Assembly: GCA_014529385.2 (NCBI GenBank)
Contig: CM043947.1
Span: forward strand, 117,664,087-117,728,086
Origin: Adiantum capillus-veneris
Lineage: Eukaryota > Streptophyta > Polypodiopsida > Polypodiales > Pteridaceae
Direction of reading: 5' to 3'
DNA: 64,000 nucleotides
Shown piece by piece: positions 37,644 through 48,035 of this stretch; within the stretch, counting starts at the first letter, position 1; every line of letters starts with the position of its first letter. The translations under genes were made by a program, and so were the position numbers. The notes under the pieces are model-generated. The model saw only the letters and a program-made list of their open reading frames with translations. It was not told the DNA's origin and ran no database searches.

Positions 37644-39737
37644 ATGAACCTACGTTCTGGACGAGTGTTAGAGCACGAGCATATTGGTAGTGCCTCCATT
37701 TACGCGGGCACCCATTATTCCTCCACCCTAGGTTCTGGACCTTCGGCCGGGACTCAAGGTAGCGCGACCCAAGATCCTCATATCGCGTCTAGTGATTCTT
37801 CCTCTGACTACGAAGTCATGGAGGGGTATCCTACACCAAACCCTGATAGTTCAAGTCAAGACATGCATGCCATGGGCCCACGGCCCGGGTCCAGCGTGTT
37901 TAGCCGCTTAAAAGAGACCCTTAGTAGAGCTACTCGCTCCGAACATGCGGTTAATGAAATAAATGAAGGGAGTGGGGAAGTAAATTCGTCATTCATGCCT
38001 AAAATAGACCCTATGCTTCTTGAGAGTGTGCATGTGAATGTTCCATCCACTGCACCTCCTGATCCTTTAGGACTATCTCCCTCTGAGGTTTTACTACCCG
38101 ATGGTAGGAGTCTTGCCGAAGTACAAGAGATCGAACGCTATATGCAAGCAACAAGAGAGAGGGAAATTGAGAACCTACGAAGGCTAGAACAAAGTCGAGC
38201 CCTAAAAGCAAAGGCTCCTATGACAACAATCATGCCAGCCGAGCAACCGAGTGCTCCCAAGGTAGCAGTCACGGAGGGGCAAGCGATGGGGAGCAATAAT
38301 GCTTCCACTTCGAGGGAAACCTCCAGAACGCCAGGCCTAGATGGGATATTCCTAAACGAAAATTGGGAGTATGACCTACAAGCAGAAGCTTTAACTGATC
38401 GGTACACAAGACACACCTATCATGTGGGTTGGTTAGATGTTCTACAATCCACATCGGGTGCTACTAGCATAGATGAGCAACAACAGAAAGTCTGTGATGT
38501 CCTCCATAGGATTGTCGAGTTAGAAAGACGGAACACAGGGATCAACATGCCTTCAACAAGCCTAATGAAATTCTTGGATACGGGAAAGGCCAACCAACCA
38601 ACCCTATCACAAATGGAGACTCCCTCAGTGAGCCCCATTGATCCTCCATATGTTGTTTCGCCAGGAGCCTCAATACAATCTGAGCCCACAAGTGGCAGCT
38701 TTACCTTCCCAGATCTAGCTCATCTTTCTCTTAATGACACTACGGCTACCATGCATATCCCAGTGGTGAGCATGACAAGAAGTACACCATGGAGTTCATT
38801 TGTTAACACTGCGCCGATGCCTAGTAGCACAGTGCCCCCAACTATACCTACATGTATGTATCAATTGTGTGCACCTGTCGTACCTCAGCCTCATGTAGCT
38901 CCTACACCTCCGATTATTCCAAGAGCTTACAATCCACAATGGCATTATCCAAGCTCTTATACAAGTGGAGTCATGCCATTTAATAATAACATGCCATATC
39001 AGGCACCCCTTGTGCCTAGGGCCATGCTTATAAACTTTGGACCACCGTCTGGTACACCACCATACGAAATATGGGACCCAAGAGCCGCGCATATGCCAAG
39101 GCCAAGGCCAACTCCCATCTCACATGTGGTTCCATGAGCACATACACCCATTATACCTGCTCAAATAGGAGATTTGGCAGCATTTGCTCAAACTATCGGT
39201 CGCTCTATTGCGGAAAAAATGCGTAGTGCACCTGATAGAGAGCCTAGGAGCAAGGCAGTTCAAGTAGCTAAGCTCACACAGAAATTCAGTGGAGACGGAG
39301 ATGCTAGAAAGCATATGGAAGTCTTTGAACATGTGTGCGATTCCTTGGAAGAGCACAAAGAGCTACATAAGTGTAAGGCTTTGAGTTTGACCCTAAGCTA
39401 AAGGTTGGAGATTGGTATAGAACCTTAAGAGTAGAAGAGAAAACGATCTACTCTTCTCTTAGGAGACTGTTCTTAAAAGAATACATACGAGAGGGAGTAC
39501 TTTGGGGTGTAGCCTCTCAGCTCCAGAAAGCCCAACGAGAAGAAGGTGAATCCGTGAGACTTCATTAGTCGCCTAAAGAATTTGAATTCTCGATGCAATC
39601 CAAACGAGCGATTCAACAACAACCAATTGCTCAATAGATTCATTAGGGGACTACGACATGAAAGTATCTATAATGGCCTAGTCATTAGAGGTATCACTAC
39701 TTGGGAAGCAGTCACCATGAATGCAATCCAATAGGAG
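37644..39737 (+). pseudogene. gag of the large gypsy element
   Basis: The frame opens at 37593, but the ATG at 37644 starts M-N-L-R-S-G-R-V-L, the L/T-R-S-G motif found at the start of many plant gypsy gag proteins, so I favour that start. About 500 codons of low-complexity, Pro/Ser-rich sequence end at a TGA at 39135-39137. The same frame then continues with Q-K-F-S-G-D-G-D-A-R-K-H-M-E-V-F-E, the gag core, up to a stop near 39400. The rest of the core (W-Y-R-T-L and F-L-K-E-Y-I-R) lies in shifted frames to about 39740. Gag would assemble the particle. The early stops make this copy defective. Confidence 0.7.
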
Positions 39738-39746
39738 GATAATTTA

Positions 39747-41663
39747 ATGATTGCAGGAGAAAGAGTGTCCGCCGAGCCGAAGTCTAGTAGCTCGCAAGCG
39801 TCAGGGCATGAGCCAATGAAGATAAAGCCAATCGTGAAAGAGCAAACGATATCTGAGATGACTTTGGCAGATCTCACCAAGGCCATCCAAGAAAGCCTTA
39901 GGGGTAATTGTGCTCCACAAAACACTCATATGTATCCAAGAAGGGAGCAACAATGGTGCTCAATTTGCTTGGGCCCACATACTACGAGTGAATGCCCTAC
40001 TTTCAGAGTAAAGTTTAACGGGACTTGTAACGCGTGTGGTAGGTATGGCCATCAAGCGAAGGATTGCCTAATGCTTAAACGCATCATGGAAAATAGACCG
40101 CCTATAGCTTGGGCAGACTCACCTCAAGTTCCTGCATTGATGCCTACCCCACCCATGGAGCAACAGTTGCCATTACAGCACATGGTCCCTAGAACCCAAA
40201 ATGTGGTCCAAACCACACCATTGCCACCTCCAGTGCTAGGACCGCAACCCCCTCATCCAAGAGTTACACCTATGAACCAAATAGGTTGCGAGTCATCTAG
40301 TACTTATGTAGATTGCGAAGAGGACATAGACTCTAGTATCACCTATGGAGTCGACATGCTTGAGGAGTGTCCCATGTACTATATGGAAGACCATTGGGGA
40401 CAAATCAAACCGGTATATCAAGCTACTGCGCTAGTAGCAAGAGGCCAAAACATTAATAGTTTTGCCAGGAGACCACCTCTTCAGTGCTACTAATGTGGTG
40501 GACCACATCGAGTAGCTGAGTGCCCCATTAGAATGCAAAAGAATGCTGCACTAATGCAAACAAGTCAAGGGAGTGCATTGGCAATGCCAATACTCACTTG
40601 TAATCGTTGTGGCATAGATCATTTGATCGCACAGTGTCCTAACAATCCAAACGCACCGAAAATCACACCATTGAACTTAATAGAGATTGTTGATGGGACA
40701 CCACCAACTATAAACATAGCACCAGTGAATGCACTCACACGGTCGATGCTCCAAAAGCAAAATTACATATTCGAAGAGAGAGATGCTGTATTCATTGGCC
40801 GAGCGAGAAAGAAGAAAACACGAAGAAAGAAATCCCTTAATGCTTCTAGCTCAAAACCTAGTTCAAAGACTAACATAGGGACAAGAGAGGATCCTGTGTA
40901 TATGAATGACCCTGAGGATGACTCAGATTCGATAGAGACCACGGAGACCAAAACTGTTACTACAAAGGAAAAAGCTAGTGAGGAGGATCACGAGAGGGAA
41001 TTACGACAAACACCAAAAGAGTATTCAAAGTTAAACCACCCAGTTGCGAACCCCCAAGATAAGCCACGAGAGACAAAAAATGAGGATTGCAAGAGAAAGA
41101 TTGGAACGTATCCAAACCCAACAGTGGAAATTGAACGAGTCCAACAACTGAGGGGTTTGGTGGAAGAAACTCAACGAACATTAGAACCTGAACCCAAACA
41201 TATCCAGATGTCGGACACAGTGTTTCCCACACAAGTTCAACCTCACAAGAACTACAGGCCGTTAGCTATACCCAGTATCATTCGGGAAGAGAGTGAGGGT
41301 AGGACATCTGAAAGTGGACACACACCTTTCCTACTAGAGAGAATGTTTGGTGAGGGAATGCCCGACCCCCTTGAGGAAGTGGAGATTCCATCTTCACCAT
41401 TCTCTTGTCAGGGTCCTACGTCCCACAAGATGCCATTAAATGTTGCCAAACTGATGGATTTCATGTCTTCAGAAGTTAGAACCACCATCATGTCCAAACT
41501 ATATAAAGACCCCGAGCTAGTCTCAGCTCTTCGAGCCTTCCTCAATGGAGAATTACAGGTCGGATTACCACAGTTTGCACATATGAACAAACCTGACTCG
41601 GTAATGAATGATGAGGAACATTTAGCACCACCATCTGACCTAGCGGGACATGAATCTATAATT
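39747..41663 (+). pseudogene. gag C-terminal region with zinc knuckles and linker
   Basis: One frame runs from 39747 to the CACTA insertion, with a single TAA at 40491-40493. It contains four zinc-knuckle-like motifs: C-S-I-C-L-G-P-H-T-T-S-E-C and C-N-A-C-G-R-Y-G-H-Q-A-K-D-C near 39960-40070, a third at about 40486-40524 whose second position after Cys is the TAA, and C-N-R-C-G-I-D-H-L-I-A-Q-C near 40600. Three of the four have CX2CX3HX4C spacing and one has the usual CX2CX4HX4C. A charged Lys/Glu-rich linker follows. The frame is cut at a codon boundary by the transposon at 41664 and continues at 48036. Confidence 0.75.
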
Positions 41664-41790
41664 CACTACAAGAGGCTATTCATATTAGCGACGCTCACAC
41701 AGCGACGCTCAAAAAAAAAATTCCCGACGTCGCTATGAGCGTCGCAAATTGACAAGTAACTTTGCGACGCTCATAGCGACGCCGGCTGGG
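41664..41790. repeat. Left TIR and subterminal repeats of CACTA
   Basis: After the 12-bp TIR, the motif AGCGACGCTC or its complement occurs about six times within 120 bp. Such subterminal repeats bind the TNPA-type protein in En/Spm. Confidence 0.8.
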
Positions 41791-41877
41791 CTAAAAAAAT
41801 AACAGAGAGCGCCCAAAAACTGAGATCTCAGATCTGAGTTTTTCGGCGCCCTCAAGCAAGGAGCAGGTAACGCTCTC

Positions 41878-41907
41878 CCTCTCTCTCTCTCTCTCTCTCT
41901 TTGTTCT

Positions 41908-41953
<46 letters not shown>

Positions 41954-42023
41954 AGAGGAAGGAGAGCCAGGTATGCTCCTTCCGTCTCCTCACTCTCATG
42001 TTCCCTTCCCCTCTTTCTCTCTC

Positions 42024-42058
<35 letters not shown>

Positions 42059-42063
42059 TTTTT

Positions 42064-42094
<31 letters not shown>

Positions 42095-42320
42095 AACATA
42101 AACAAAAACGCACACACACATACATAAACAAAGAATGCACACACACATTGAGAGAGGAAAAGAGAGAGAGAGCATGCATAAACAAAAAACGCACACATTG
42201 AGAGAGGAAAAAAGAGAGAGAACATGCATAAACAAAAAATGCACACATTGAGAGAGGAAAAGAGAGAGAAAACATGCATAAACAAAAAAACGCACACACA
42301 TTGAGAGAGAAAGAGAGAGA
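41878..42320 (+). repeat. Compound microsatellites and short repeats inside CACTA
   Basis: (CT)n at about 41878-41900, (CA)n at 41911-41948, (CT)n(CA)n at 42018-42058 and (GA)n at about 42064-42090 are followed by four copies of a roughly 53-bp repeat containing CACACATTGAGAGAGGAAAA and CATGCATAAACAAAAA (42130-42310). Confidence 0.8.
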
Positions 42321-42531
42321 AACTAATTTAACGTCGTAGGAAACTAATTAAAATTAAAAGACCTAAAGATCTAGCCGACGAGGAGTTGAACTCAAGACCT
42401 ATTATTCAAGAGGGAAATGGCATAACCAATCTATCATACTTGGCATGGGTGATAGAAAGGTTATACCATTTATCTCTTTTTATTGGCACACACATCCACA
42501 CACGCGCACACACACAAGAAGAAGAGAGTTA

Positions 42532-43360
42532 TAACGTCGTAGGAAACTATCCTAAAAGACGTTAAAGATTAGGTTAGATGTAGACTTACGTTAAATTAGA
42601 TTTAGGTTTATTTAAGTTAAATTAGATTAGATTTAGGTTTATTTTTAATTAGATTTACGTTTATTTACGCTAGATTTAGATTTACGTTATATTAGATTAG
42701 ATTGAGGTCTTCATAGACTGCGATGCCTGCATGAAGCGGGTGAAAAAAGCCCTCAATGGAATATAGGGTATTGCTGCCTTCACTCATGGTGGGCTCCGTC
42801 GATCCAAAAGTACTGGTGAAATGTCTTCAGAAGATAGGGAAGAAGGTGGATCTTCAGGGCGGCAAGAGTCACTACATCCCCGACACAATGACCATCTAGA
42901 CAACCTCTAGTCATTCAACATCAACTTCAAAGTTAGTAACAAGAGCAAGAACGGTCTAAAGGGCCAATTGCTGTCGTCAGATGTGGATGGAGATGAGGCA
43001 GCGTCACCGCCAGAAGTTAACTCTCACATCTTTAGTAATGAGAATGCCAACTCTTGCCGAGTTATGTGAGAAATTATGTGTTAAATCAGTTTTAAGGTTC
43101 TCATAATCCCTGTTAGTTTAGTTCTTTGTTTTTAATATAACATAATTTACGTTAGATTTAGATTTATGTTATATTAGATTAGACTTAGGTTTATTTAGGT
43201 TTATTTAGGTTTACCCACACACACACACACACACACACAAGAAGAAGAGAGTTTTAACGTCATAGGAAACTATCCCAAAAGACGTTAAAGATTAGGTTAG
43301 ATGTAGACTTACGTTAAATTAGATTTAGGCTTATTTTTAGTTAGATTTACATTTATTTAG
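42532..43360 (+). repeat. Direct repeat pair flanking the captured gene fragment
   Basis: The segment starting TAACGTCGTAGGAAACTATC at 42532 recurs at 43255 with a few changes. It includes AAGACGTTAAAGATTAGGTT and repeated TTACGTTAAATTAGATTTAG phrases. A shorter start-only copy is at 42331. The captured HIPP fragment lies between the two main copies. Confidence 0.75.
42706..43069 (+). pseudogene. Captured HIPP (heavy-metal-associated isoprenylated protein) fragment
   Basis: The translation from 42707 reads V-F-I-D-C-D-A-C-M-K-R-V-K-K-A-L-N-G-I, an HMA domain start with the metal-binding CxxC motif (42719-42730). A stop (TAG, about 42755) and a frameshift follow. In another frame, from 42792, comes G-S-V-D-P-K-V-L-V-K-C-L-Q-K-I-G-K-K, the second half of an HMA domain. 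Back in the first frame, an S/N/K/D-rich tail ends N-S-C-R-V-M then TGA at 43067-43069. C-R-V-M fits a CaaX isoprenylation box. HMA plus CaaX is the hallmark of plant HIPP metallochaperone-like proteins. The middle of the HMA domain is missing, so it is a broken copy carried by the transposon. Confidence 0.8.
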
Positions 43361-43670
43361 ATTTACGCTTATTTACGTTAGATCGAGTCCACGCAAGAAT
43401 TACTTACGGTTTAGGGTTTAGAGTTAGACGAACAGTGAAAAGATCTACTGTGAAAAGATGTTAAGATGCTGTGAAGTGCTACAACTAGAGAAGAGGCAAA
43501 GGGGTTTTGTCCACTACATGCAGTATCATGTAGACGTGGGTCTGTAGATTTCTTGTACCCACAAATATAGGTATTGACCAATAAAGACGAGATTATAACC
43601 CGGTGGTTCTGATCTCCGTGCACCTCTAGACCCAGGTGTGCGGGGATTGGACATGACTAGAGAATGTGAG

Positions 43671-43672
<2 letters not shown>

Positions 43673-43705
<33 letters not shown>
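43673..43705 (+). repeat. (GA)n microsatellite
   Basis: Short GA run just upstream of the transposase gene. Confidence 0.85.
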
Positions 43706-43708
<3 letters not shown>

Positions 43709-43770
43709 GACGAAGAATGCCAATAGAATATTAAATTTGTTGTCCAGGTTATAAGATTTTTATCCTCATC

Positions 43771-45170
43771 ATGAGTAGTGACGAGGATGTGGGACCATCC
43801 AACCGAAACACCTATCTCTCAACGAGGGTCTTATGTCCTTGTAATCAATGCAAGCATGCTGTGCGACGGACAAGACGTGTTTCTTTGCAGCACGTTCGCG
43901 AATTTGGTGAGTTCGATCCATCTATTATAGATCGAGTTGTTGCCAATTATAACTCGTCGGACTCTGACGCTGGCCAACAAGCAGCAATCTTGCAACCCAA
44001 TAGACGTGTTCGTAGGCGCTTTGGTCAAGCAACATATGTGAGGCCACAAGATGTAGCCTCTGACAGCTCGGGGGATGATCATGCAGAGCACATTCCCAAC
44101 GAGGCAATGTTTGAGCCCGAGATTGATGAAATGATCGAGACGATCATGGATTCAGAAAGGCTTATCTATGATGATATGAAAAGTGAAGCCGATACGCCAT
44201 TGTATAATGGAGCACGTATGTCTAGATTGAAAGCACTCCTGGTTCTTCTCAACATGCAGGCAAAGTTTGGATGGAGTGACACTAGCGTCACAACGCTTTT
44301 CAGGTGATCTATTACAATTCGTTTACTTTAATAAAACTCTAAATGTATAATGATCTGATAGATTTTTACACGATTGTATCGTATTTTTATGTTGTGTAGA
44401 TTGCTGAAAGAGCACATACTACCAGCTGACAATGTGATGCCAGATTCCCGAGATGAAGCAAGAAAGATTTTGCGAAACTTGGGGATGGATTATAATTCTA
44501 TCCACGCTTGTCCTAATGACTGCATTCTTTTCAGAGGGGAATACATAGACATGGAGAAGTGTTCGAAATGTGATTCCGAAAGATATCGAGTAGATCTCCA
44601 CGGGATAAAAATTCCACAAAAGGTTTTGCGACATTTTCCTCTGCTTCCTCGCATCAAGCATTTCTTCGAATGTAGTCCATGGCCGCCCTAGCATCATGGC
44701 ATGAGGAGAATAAATCTTCGGATGGTGTGCTAAGAATTCCTGCAGATTGCGCAGCCTGGAAACATATAGATGGAACATGGTCGGATTTTGCCAGGGAAGC
44801 TCGAAATTTGCGCTTAGGCCTAGCTATGGATGGCGTAAATCCAATTGGTCAAAGATCAACATCTTACAGTGTATGGCCCGTTGTCATCGTCAACTACAAC
44901 ATTCCCCCGTGGTTGACTACGAAGAAGGGGCACCTATGGCTAAGCTTGATTGTGCCAGGGCGATATAAAGTGGAGAATATAGATGTGTATCTTCGTCCAC
45001 TATTGAAAGAGCTACAACAATTGTGGATTGGCATAGAGGTGGTGGATATGAGCCGACACACAAGACAACGGAATGCTTTGATCAGAGGCATTCTAATGTG
45101 GACCATGCATGACTATCCCGGGCTAACAGAATGCTCACGTGATCTATTGACACTCCTCACTCAGACACTG
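43771..45170 (+). pseudogene. TNP2-type CACTA transposase, N-terminal half
   Basis: Exon 1 (43771-44303) starts at the first ATG and ends ...L-F-R with a GT donor at 44304. The intron closes with TAG at 44397-44399 and exon 2 resumes L-L-K-E-H-I-L-P. The protein then shows the conserved H-A-C-P-N-D-C-I-L-F-R-G-E-Y and P-L-L-P-R-I-K-H-F-F of Transposase_21. A frameshift at about 44675 moves to the frame with W-H-E-E-N, R-N-L-R-L-G-L-A-M-D-G-V-N-P, W-P-V-V-I-V-N-Y-N-I-P-P-W-L and M-W-T-M-H-D-Y-P. Transposase_21 proteins cut the CACTA ends. The sequence stops at 45170, where canonical proteins continue for several hundred residues, so a deletion removed the central region. Confidence 0.85.
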
Positions 45171-45221
45171 TAAATCTTGTTTTTTCCCATAGTTGATCTA
45201 TTATCATGTGTATACATGCAG

Positions 45222-45828
45222 GGCGGAACTCACTTACTTCGGCACGCTGCAAGAGATTTTGAGGATCGATTACAGAGGATCTTTTGTCGACTTGTTCGAC
45301 GTGCAATGGTTCAAGATAATCATGGAGGGTCGCAACGCTACTGTGCATAGAGGAGAGTCTGGTTTTCTTGAGGTGGATTCTACTAAGAAATGGACTGACC
45401 TAAGAGACACTTTCGTACTACCCGAGCATTGTGAACAAGTAAGTATGTAAATAGTTAACATCCCCCTTTTACAAGTTATGTGCTTGAAAGCTCTCATGTA
45501 AGTTATGTGGCTCTGGCAGGTAATATTTCATCCTACAAAGTCTACATCAAACTGGTGGTATGTCATAGAGGTAGCCCCTCGTAGTGCAAGGACGTATGAA
45601 GGCTACCATGTGCCAATCACAACGGCATCAATGGAGGAGATCAGAGAAGATGCTCAATCAGAAGCCGCTGCGGTGGTGCCAGACGAGCATCAAGATGCTA
45701 CTACTCTATATGGGGTGCATGCAGAGGAGCTACAAAATGAAACAGAGGATATGTGTTTAAACGGAGAGCTCTATATAGATATAGGAAGTTATGCTGAGTT
45801 ATGCGAGGATGAGAGAGAGATCTCTTAA
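45222..45828 (+). pseudogene. TNP2-type transposase, C-terminal exons (DUF4216-like)
   Basis: After an AG acceptor at 45220-45221 the frame reads A-E-L-T-Y-F-G-T-L-Q-E-I-L and F-D-V-Q-W-F-K, the C-terminal DUF4216-like region of TNP2 proteins. A clear intron (GTAAGT at 45439, CAG ending 45519) joins H-C-E-Q to V-I-F-H-P-T-K-S, followed by W-W-Y-V-I-E-V-A-P-R. The acidic tail ends at a TAA (45826-45828). The central part expected between 45170 and here is missing. Confidence 0.75.
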
Positions 45829-46100
45829 AGCCACAAATATTGTATTTGAACAATTTTGCTCCGTGTTGTAAAAGCTCTGGCTCTCTAAGTACCTTCCATG
45901 GTGTATAACGCTCTTTTCTACTCGCGCTCACATCTTTTGATTGAAAATTCTGAGTTTTCGACTTGCCTCTTCTATCACTCAATTCATTGCGTCATTGTAT
46001 TTATATGCGTCATTACGTCATTGTATTTAATGGTCTTTGCGTCATTGTCTACTCTATTCATTCAATATTAAGTTTAAATATTCGTGTGTTTAATGCAGGT

Positions 46101-47394
46101 ATGGATGATGAGGAGTTTCTTTCTTCTTTGTCACCGCAGCAGAGACAGTGGTACGTGGAGTGTCATCGCTCTGGCGCATCGTCGCGCGTTCCTACCCTAT
46201 CTGCATCTCCCTCTCTTTCGGAGCATTCGGCGCGCTCCGAAGCTTCGGCGTCGACGAGACGAGCTTCACACTCGTCTAGACACCGGCGCTCTAGTGGTGG
46301 CGGTGGCGGTTGTTGTGGGGATTCCGCCACCGATGCCTCCACACCGCCTCGTGTTCGACGAGGCTCTTTACCCTCCCCTTCTTTGCCCGCCCCCACACCA
46401 GCCACAGCATCGCCATCTACGCCAGGTTTTGCACGGCTGACTGTTCCTAGCAGCTACACACCTCTACCTACTCCGCCAGGAGCCACCCCACTCGACACTC
46501 CTCGCTTCGGGGCCCAGACGCGGGTGGAGACACCTGACGTCCGTACCCCCATCGACACGCCGCTAGAGACCCCTGCCGGGACACCCAGGTTCACACGTCA
46601 CCGGCTAGAGGGCTTGCCTTACTCCGTCGACTTCAGCGGTGGCATCATCATGGATAATGACGGCAAGAAGGTGATCTCGTGCATGCGTGGTCTTTGCTCT
46701 CAGCTGTTTAGACACTACATACTAAACAAATGGAGTGAAGTACCAAGTGATTTAAAAAACAGAGTTATCAGCATACTTCATGATGAGTTTCCCGTTCCAA
46801 CACGGGATCAGCGCTTCAATGAAGACCTGATGAAGATTCGAATGCGTGAATACTGCAAACACAAGCGTTCCGAAGTGCAAAAAGCAATCAAGCATGGGTG
46901 GAACAGGCCAGATTGGCTGGCCAAAGAAGATTGGAAGAATGCGAAGAAAGCAACGCGCGAGAATCCCGACAAGTGGAAGCAACAAAAGGATGCAGCCAGG
47001 GAGCTCGCACCACTTGGGGAGCGGTGGATGGGCATCATTTGAGGCCGATTTTGTAAGTGTTTTCGCATTGCTCTTTATGTTCGATAGTTTAGGGTTTATG
47101 AGTTTTTTAATTCTAACATAATGAATTCTTTGTATGTTTTGACAGTGGTCGATGACAGGACGTGATCCCACACCGTACGAGCGCGAGTACGCAGGCAGGA
47201 AGGGCTTAAACGCCCTGATGGACATTCTCAGTTCTCGCGGCGGCATGGTTGGTATTAGGGTTTACTCTTTTCTATTTTTTGTATTGTTTTATAAATGTCG
47301 TTATATATTTATACTTACTGAAAGCTGTCTTATTGTCTTTTTTTTGCAGAATCCGACAGATACGCCGCTTGGACGCGATGAGACGTCTGACTAG
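46101..47394 (+). CDS. TNPA-like CACTA DNA-binding protein, three exons
   Basis: The ATG at 46101 follows an AG acceptor-like site (46097-46098), suggesting a 5' UTR intron. Residues 1-170 are Ser/Pro/Arg-rich with repeated D/E-T-P motifs. Residues 190-310 have W-rich, charged segments like the plant Ptta/En/Spm (Transposase_24) group, which binds subterminal repeats. At about 47000 the reading seems to need a frameshift to reach H-H-L-G-S-G-G-W-A-S-F-E, because the current frame stops at 47041-47043. Exon 1 would then end at 47052. Intron 1 is 47053-47145 and intron 2 is 47248-47349, both GT-AG. The last exon ends T-S-D at 47394. With the frameshift it is likely a pseudogene. Confidence 0.65.
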
Positions 47395-47764
47395 ACGATG
47401 TCAGTTTAGCCGTAGCTAGATAGCATTAGTTTAGGGTTTCTCATAGCTTATGTATCATGAGACGGATTTTATACGTCTTTTTGAACCATGTATATTATTA
47501 CATTTGTCACCGCAGTTCATTTTGCCAATCAATTCTTTATGCCTATGATGTTGTACAATTGTCATTATTACATTTGCCAATCAATTCATTTTGCCTATGA
47601 TGTGTACAATTGTCAATTTTACGCTTGTCAATTTTGCAAACAATGCGTCTTGTGGGTGACTATTTTGGGTCTATTATCTACCCTTGTACTTTTTTTAAAA
47701 AGTGAATCAAGTACAATATGGTTGATGGGTGGCAGGGCATTCAATGCCCTGTCACCAAAAAAAA

Positions 47765-48032
47765 TTCTCTCGGGCGTCGCTATAAACGTCGCTATTTATG
47801 GCTCTGGAGCGTCGCTATAGACTTCTGTGTAAACGTCGCTATAACCGTCGCTATGAGCGTCTCTATATAGCAACGCTTATAGCGACGCATATATAAACGC
47901 CTATAGCGACGCATATAGCGACGCTCTCGTAGCGACGCTATTAGCGACGGTTTTAGTGACGCTGGGGGTTATAAAAACCCAGTGTATTTCCGTCGCTAAC
48001 AGCGTCACAAGAGCACACAACCTCTTGTAGTG
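47765..48032. repeat. Right subterminal repeats and TIR of CACTA
   Basis: The 240 bp before the right TIR hold about fifteen copies of TAGCGACG or CGTCGCTA and close variants in both orientations. The 12-bp TIR follows at 48021-48032. Confidence 0.85.
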
Positions 48033-48035
48033 ATT

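Larger units (their letters stand above)
41664..48032 (+). mobile_element. CACTA (En/Spm) DNA transposon, 6369 bp
   Basis: The ends are exact 12-bp inverted repeats, CACTACAAGAGG at 41664-41675 and its complement at 48021-48032. They are flanked by the 3-bp duplication ATT (41661-41663 and 48033-48035). Subterminal regions are packed with AGCGACGC-type repeats. Inside are a TNP2-type transposase gene and a TNPA-like gene, both spliced and both damaged, plus a captured host gene fragment. The transposase lacks its central catalytic part, so this copy probably could move only with help. Removing it restores the gypsy frame. Confidence 0.95.

Noticed and set aside
42360-42450. tRNA-like or SINE-like stretch (GAGTTGAACTC)
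   Set aside because: The motif only loosely resembles a B box, and no A box or tRNA fold accompanies it.
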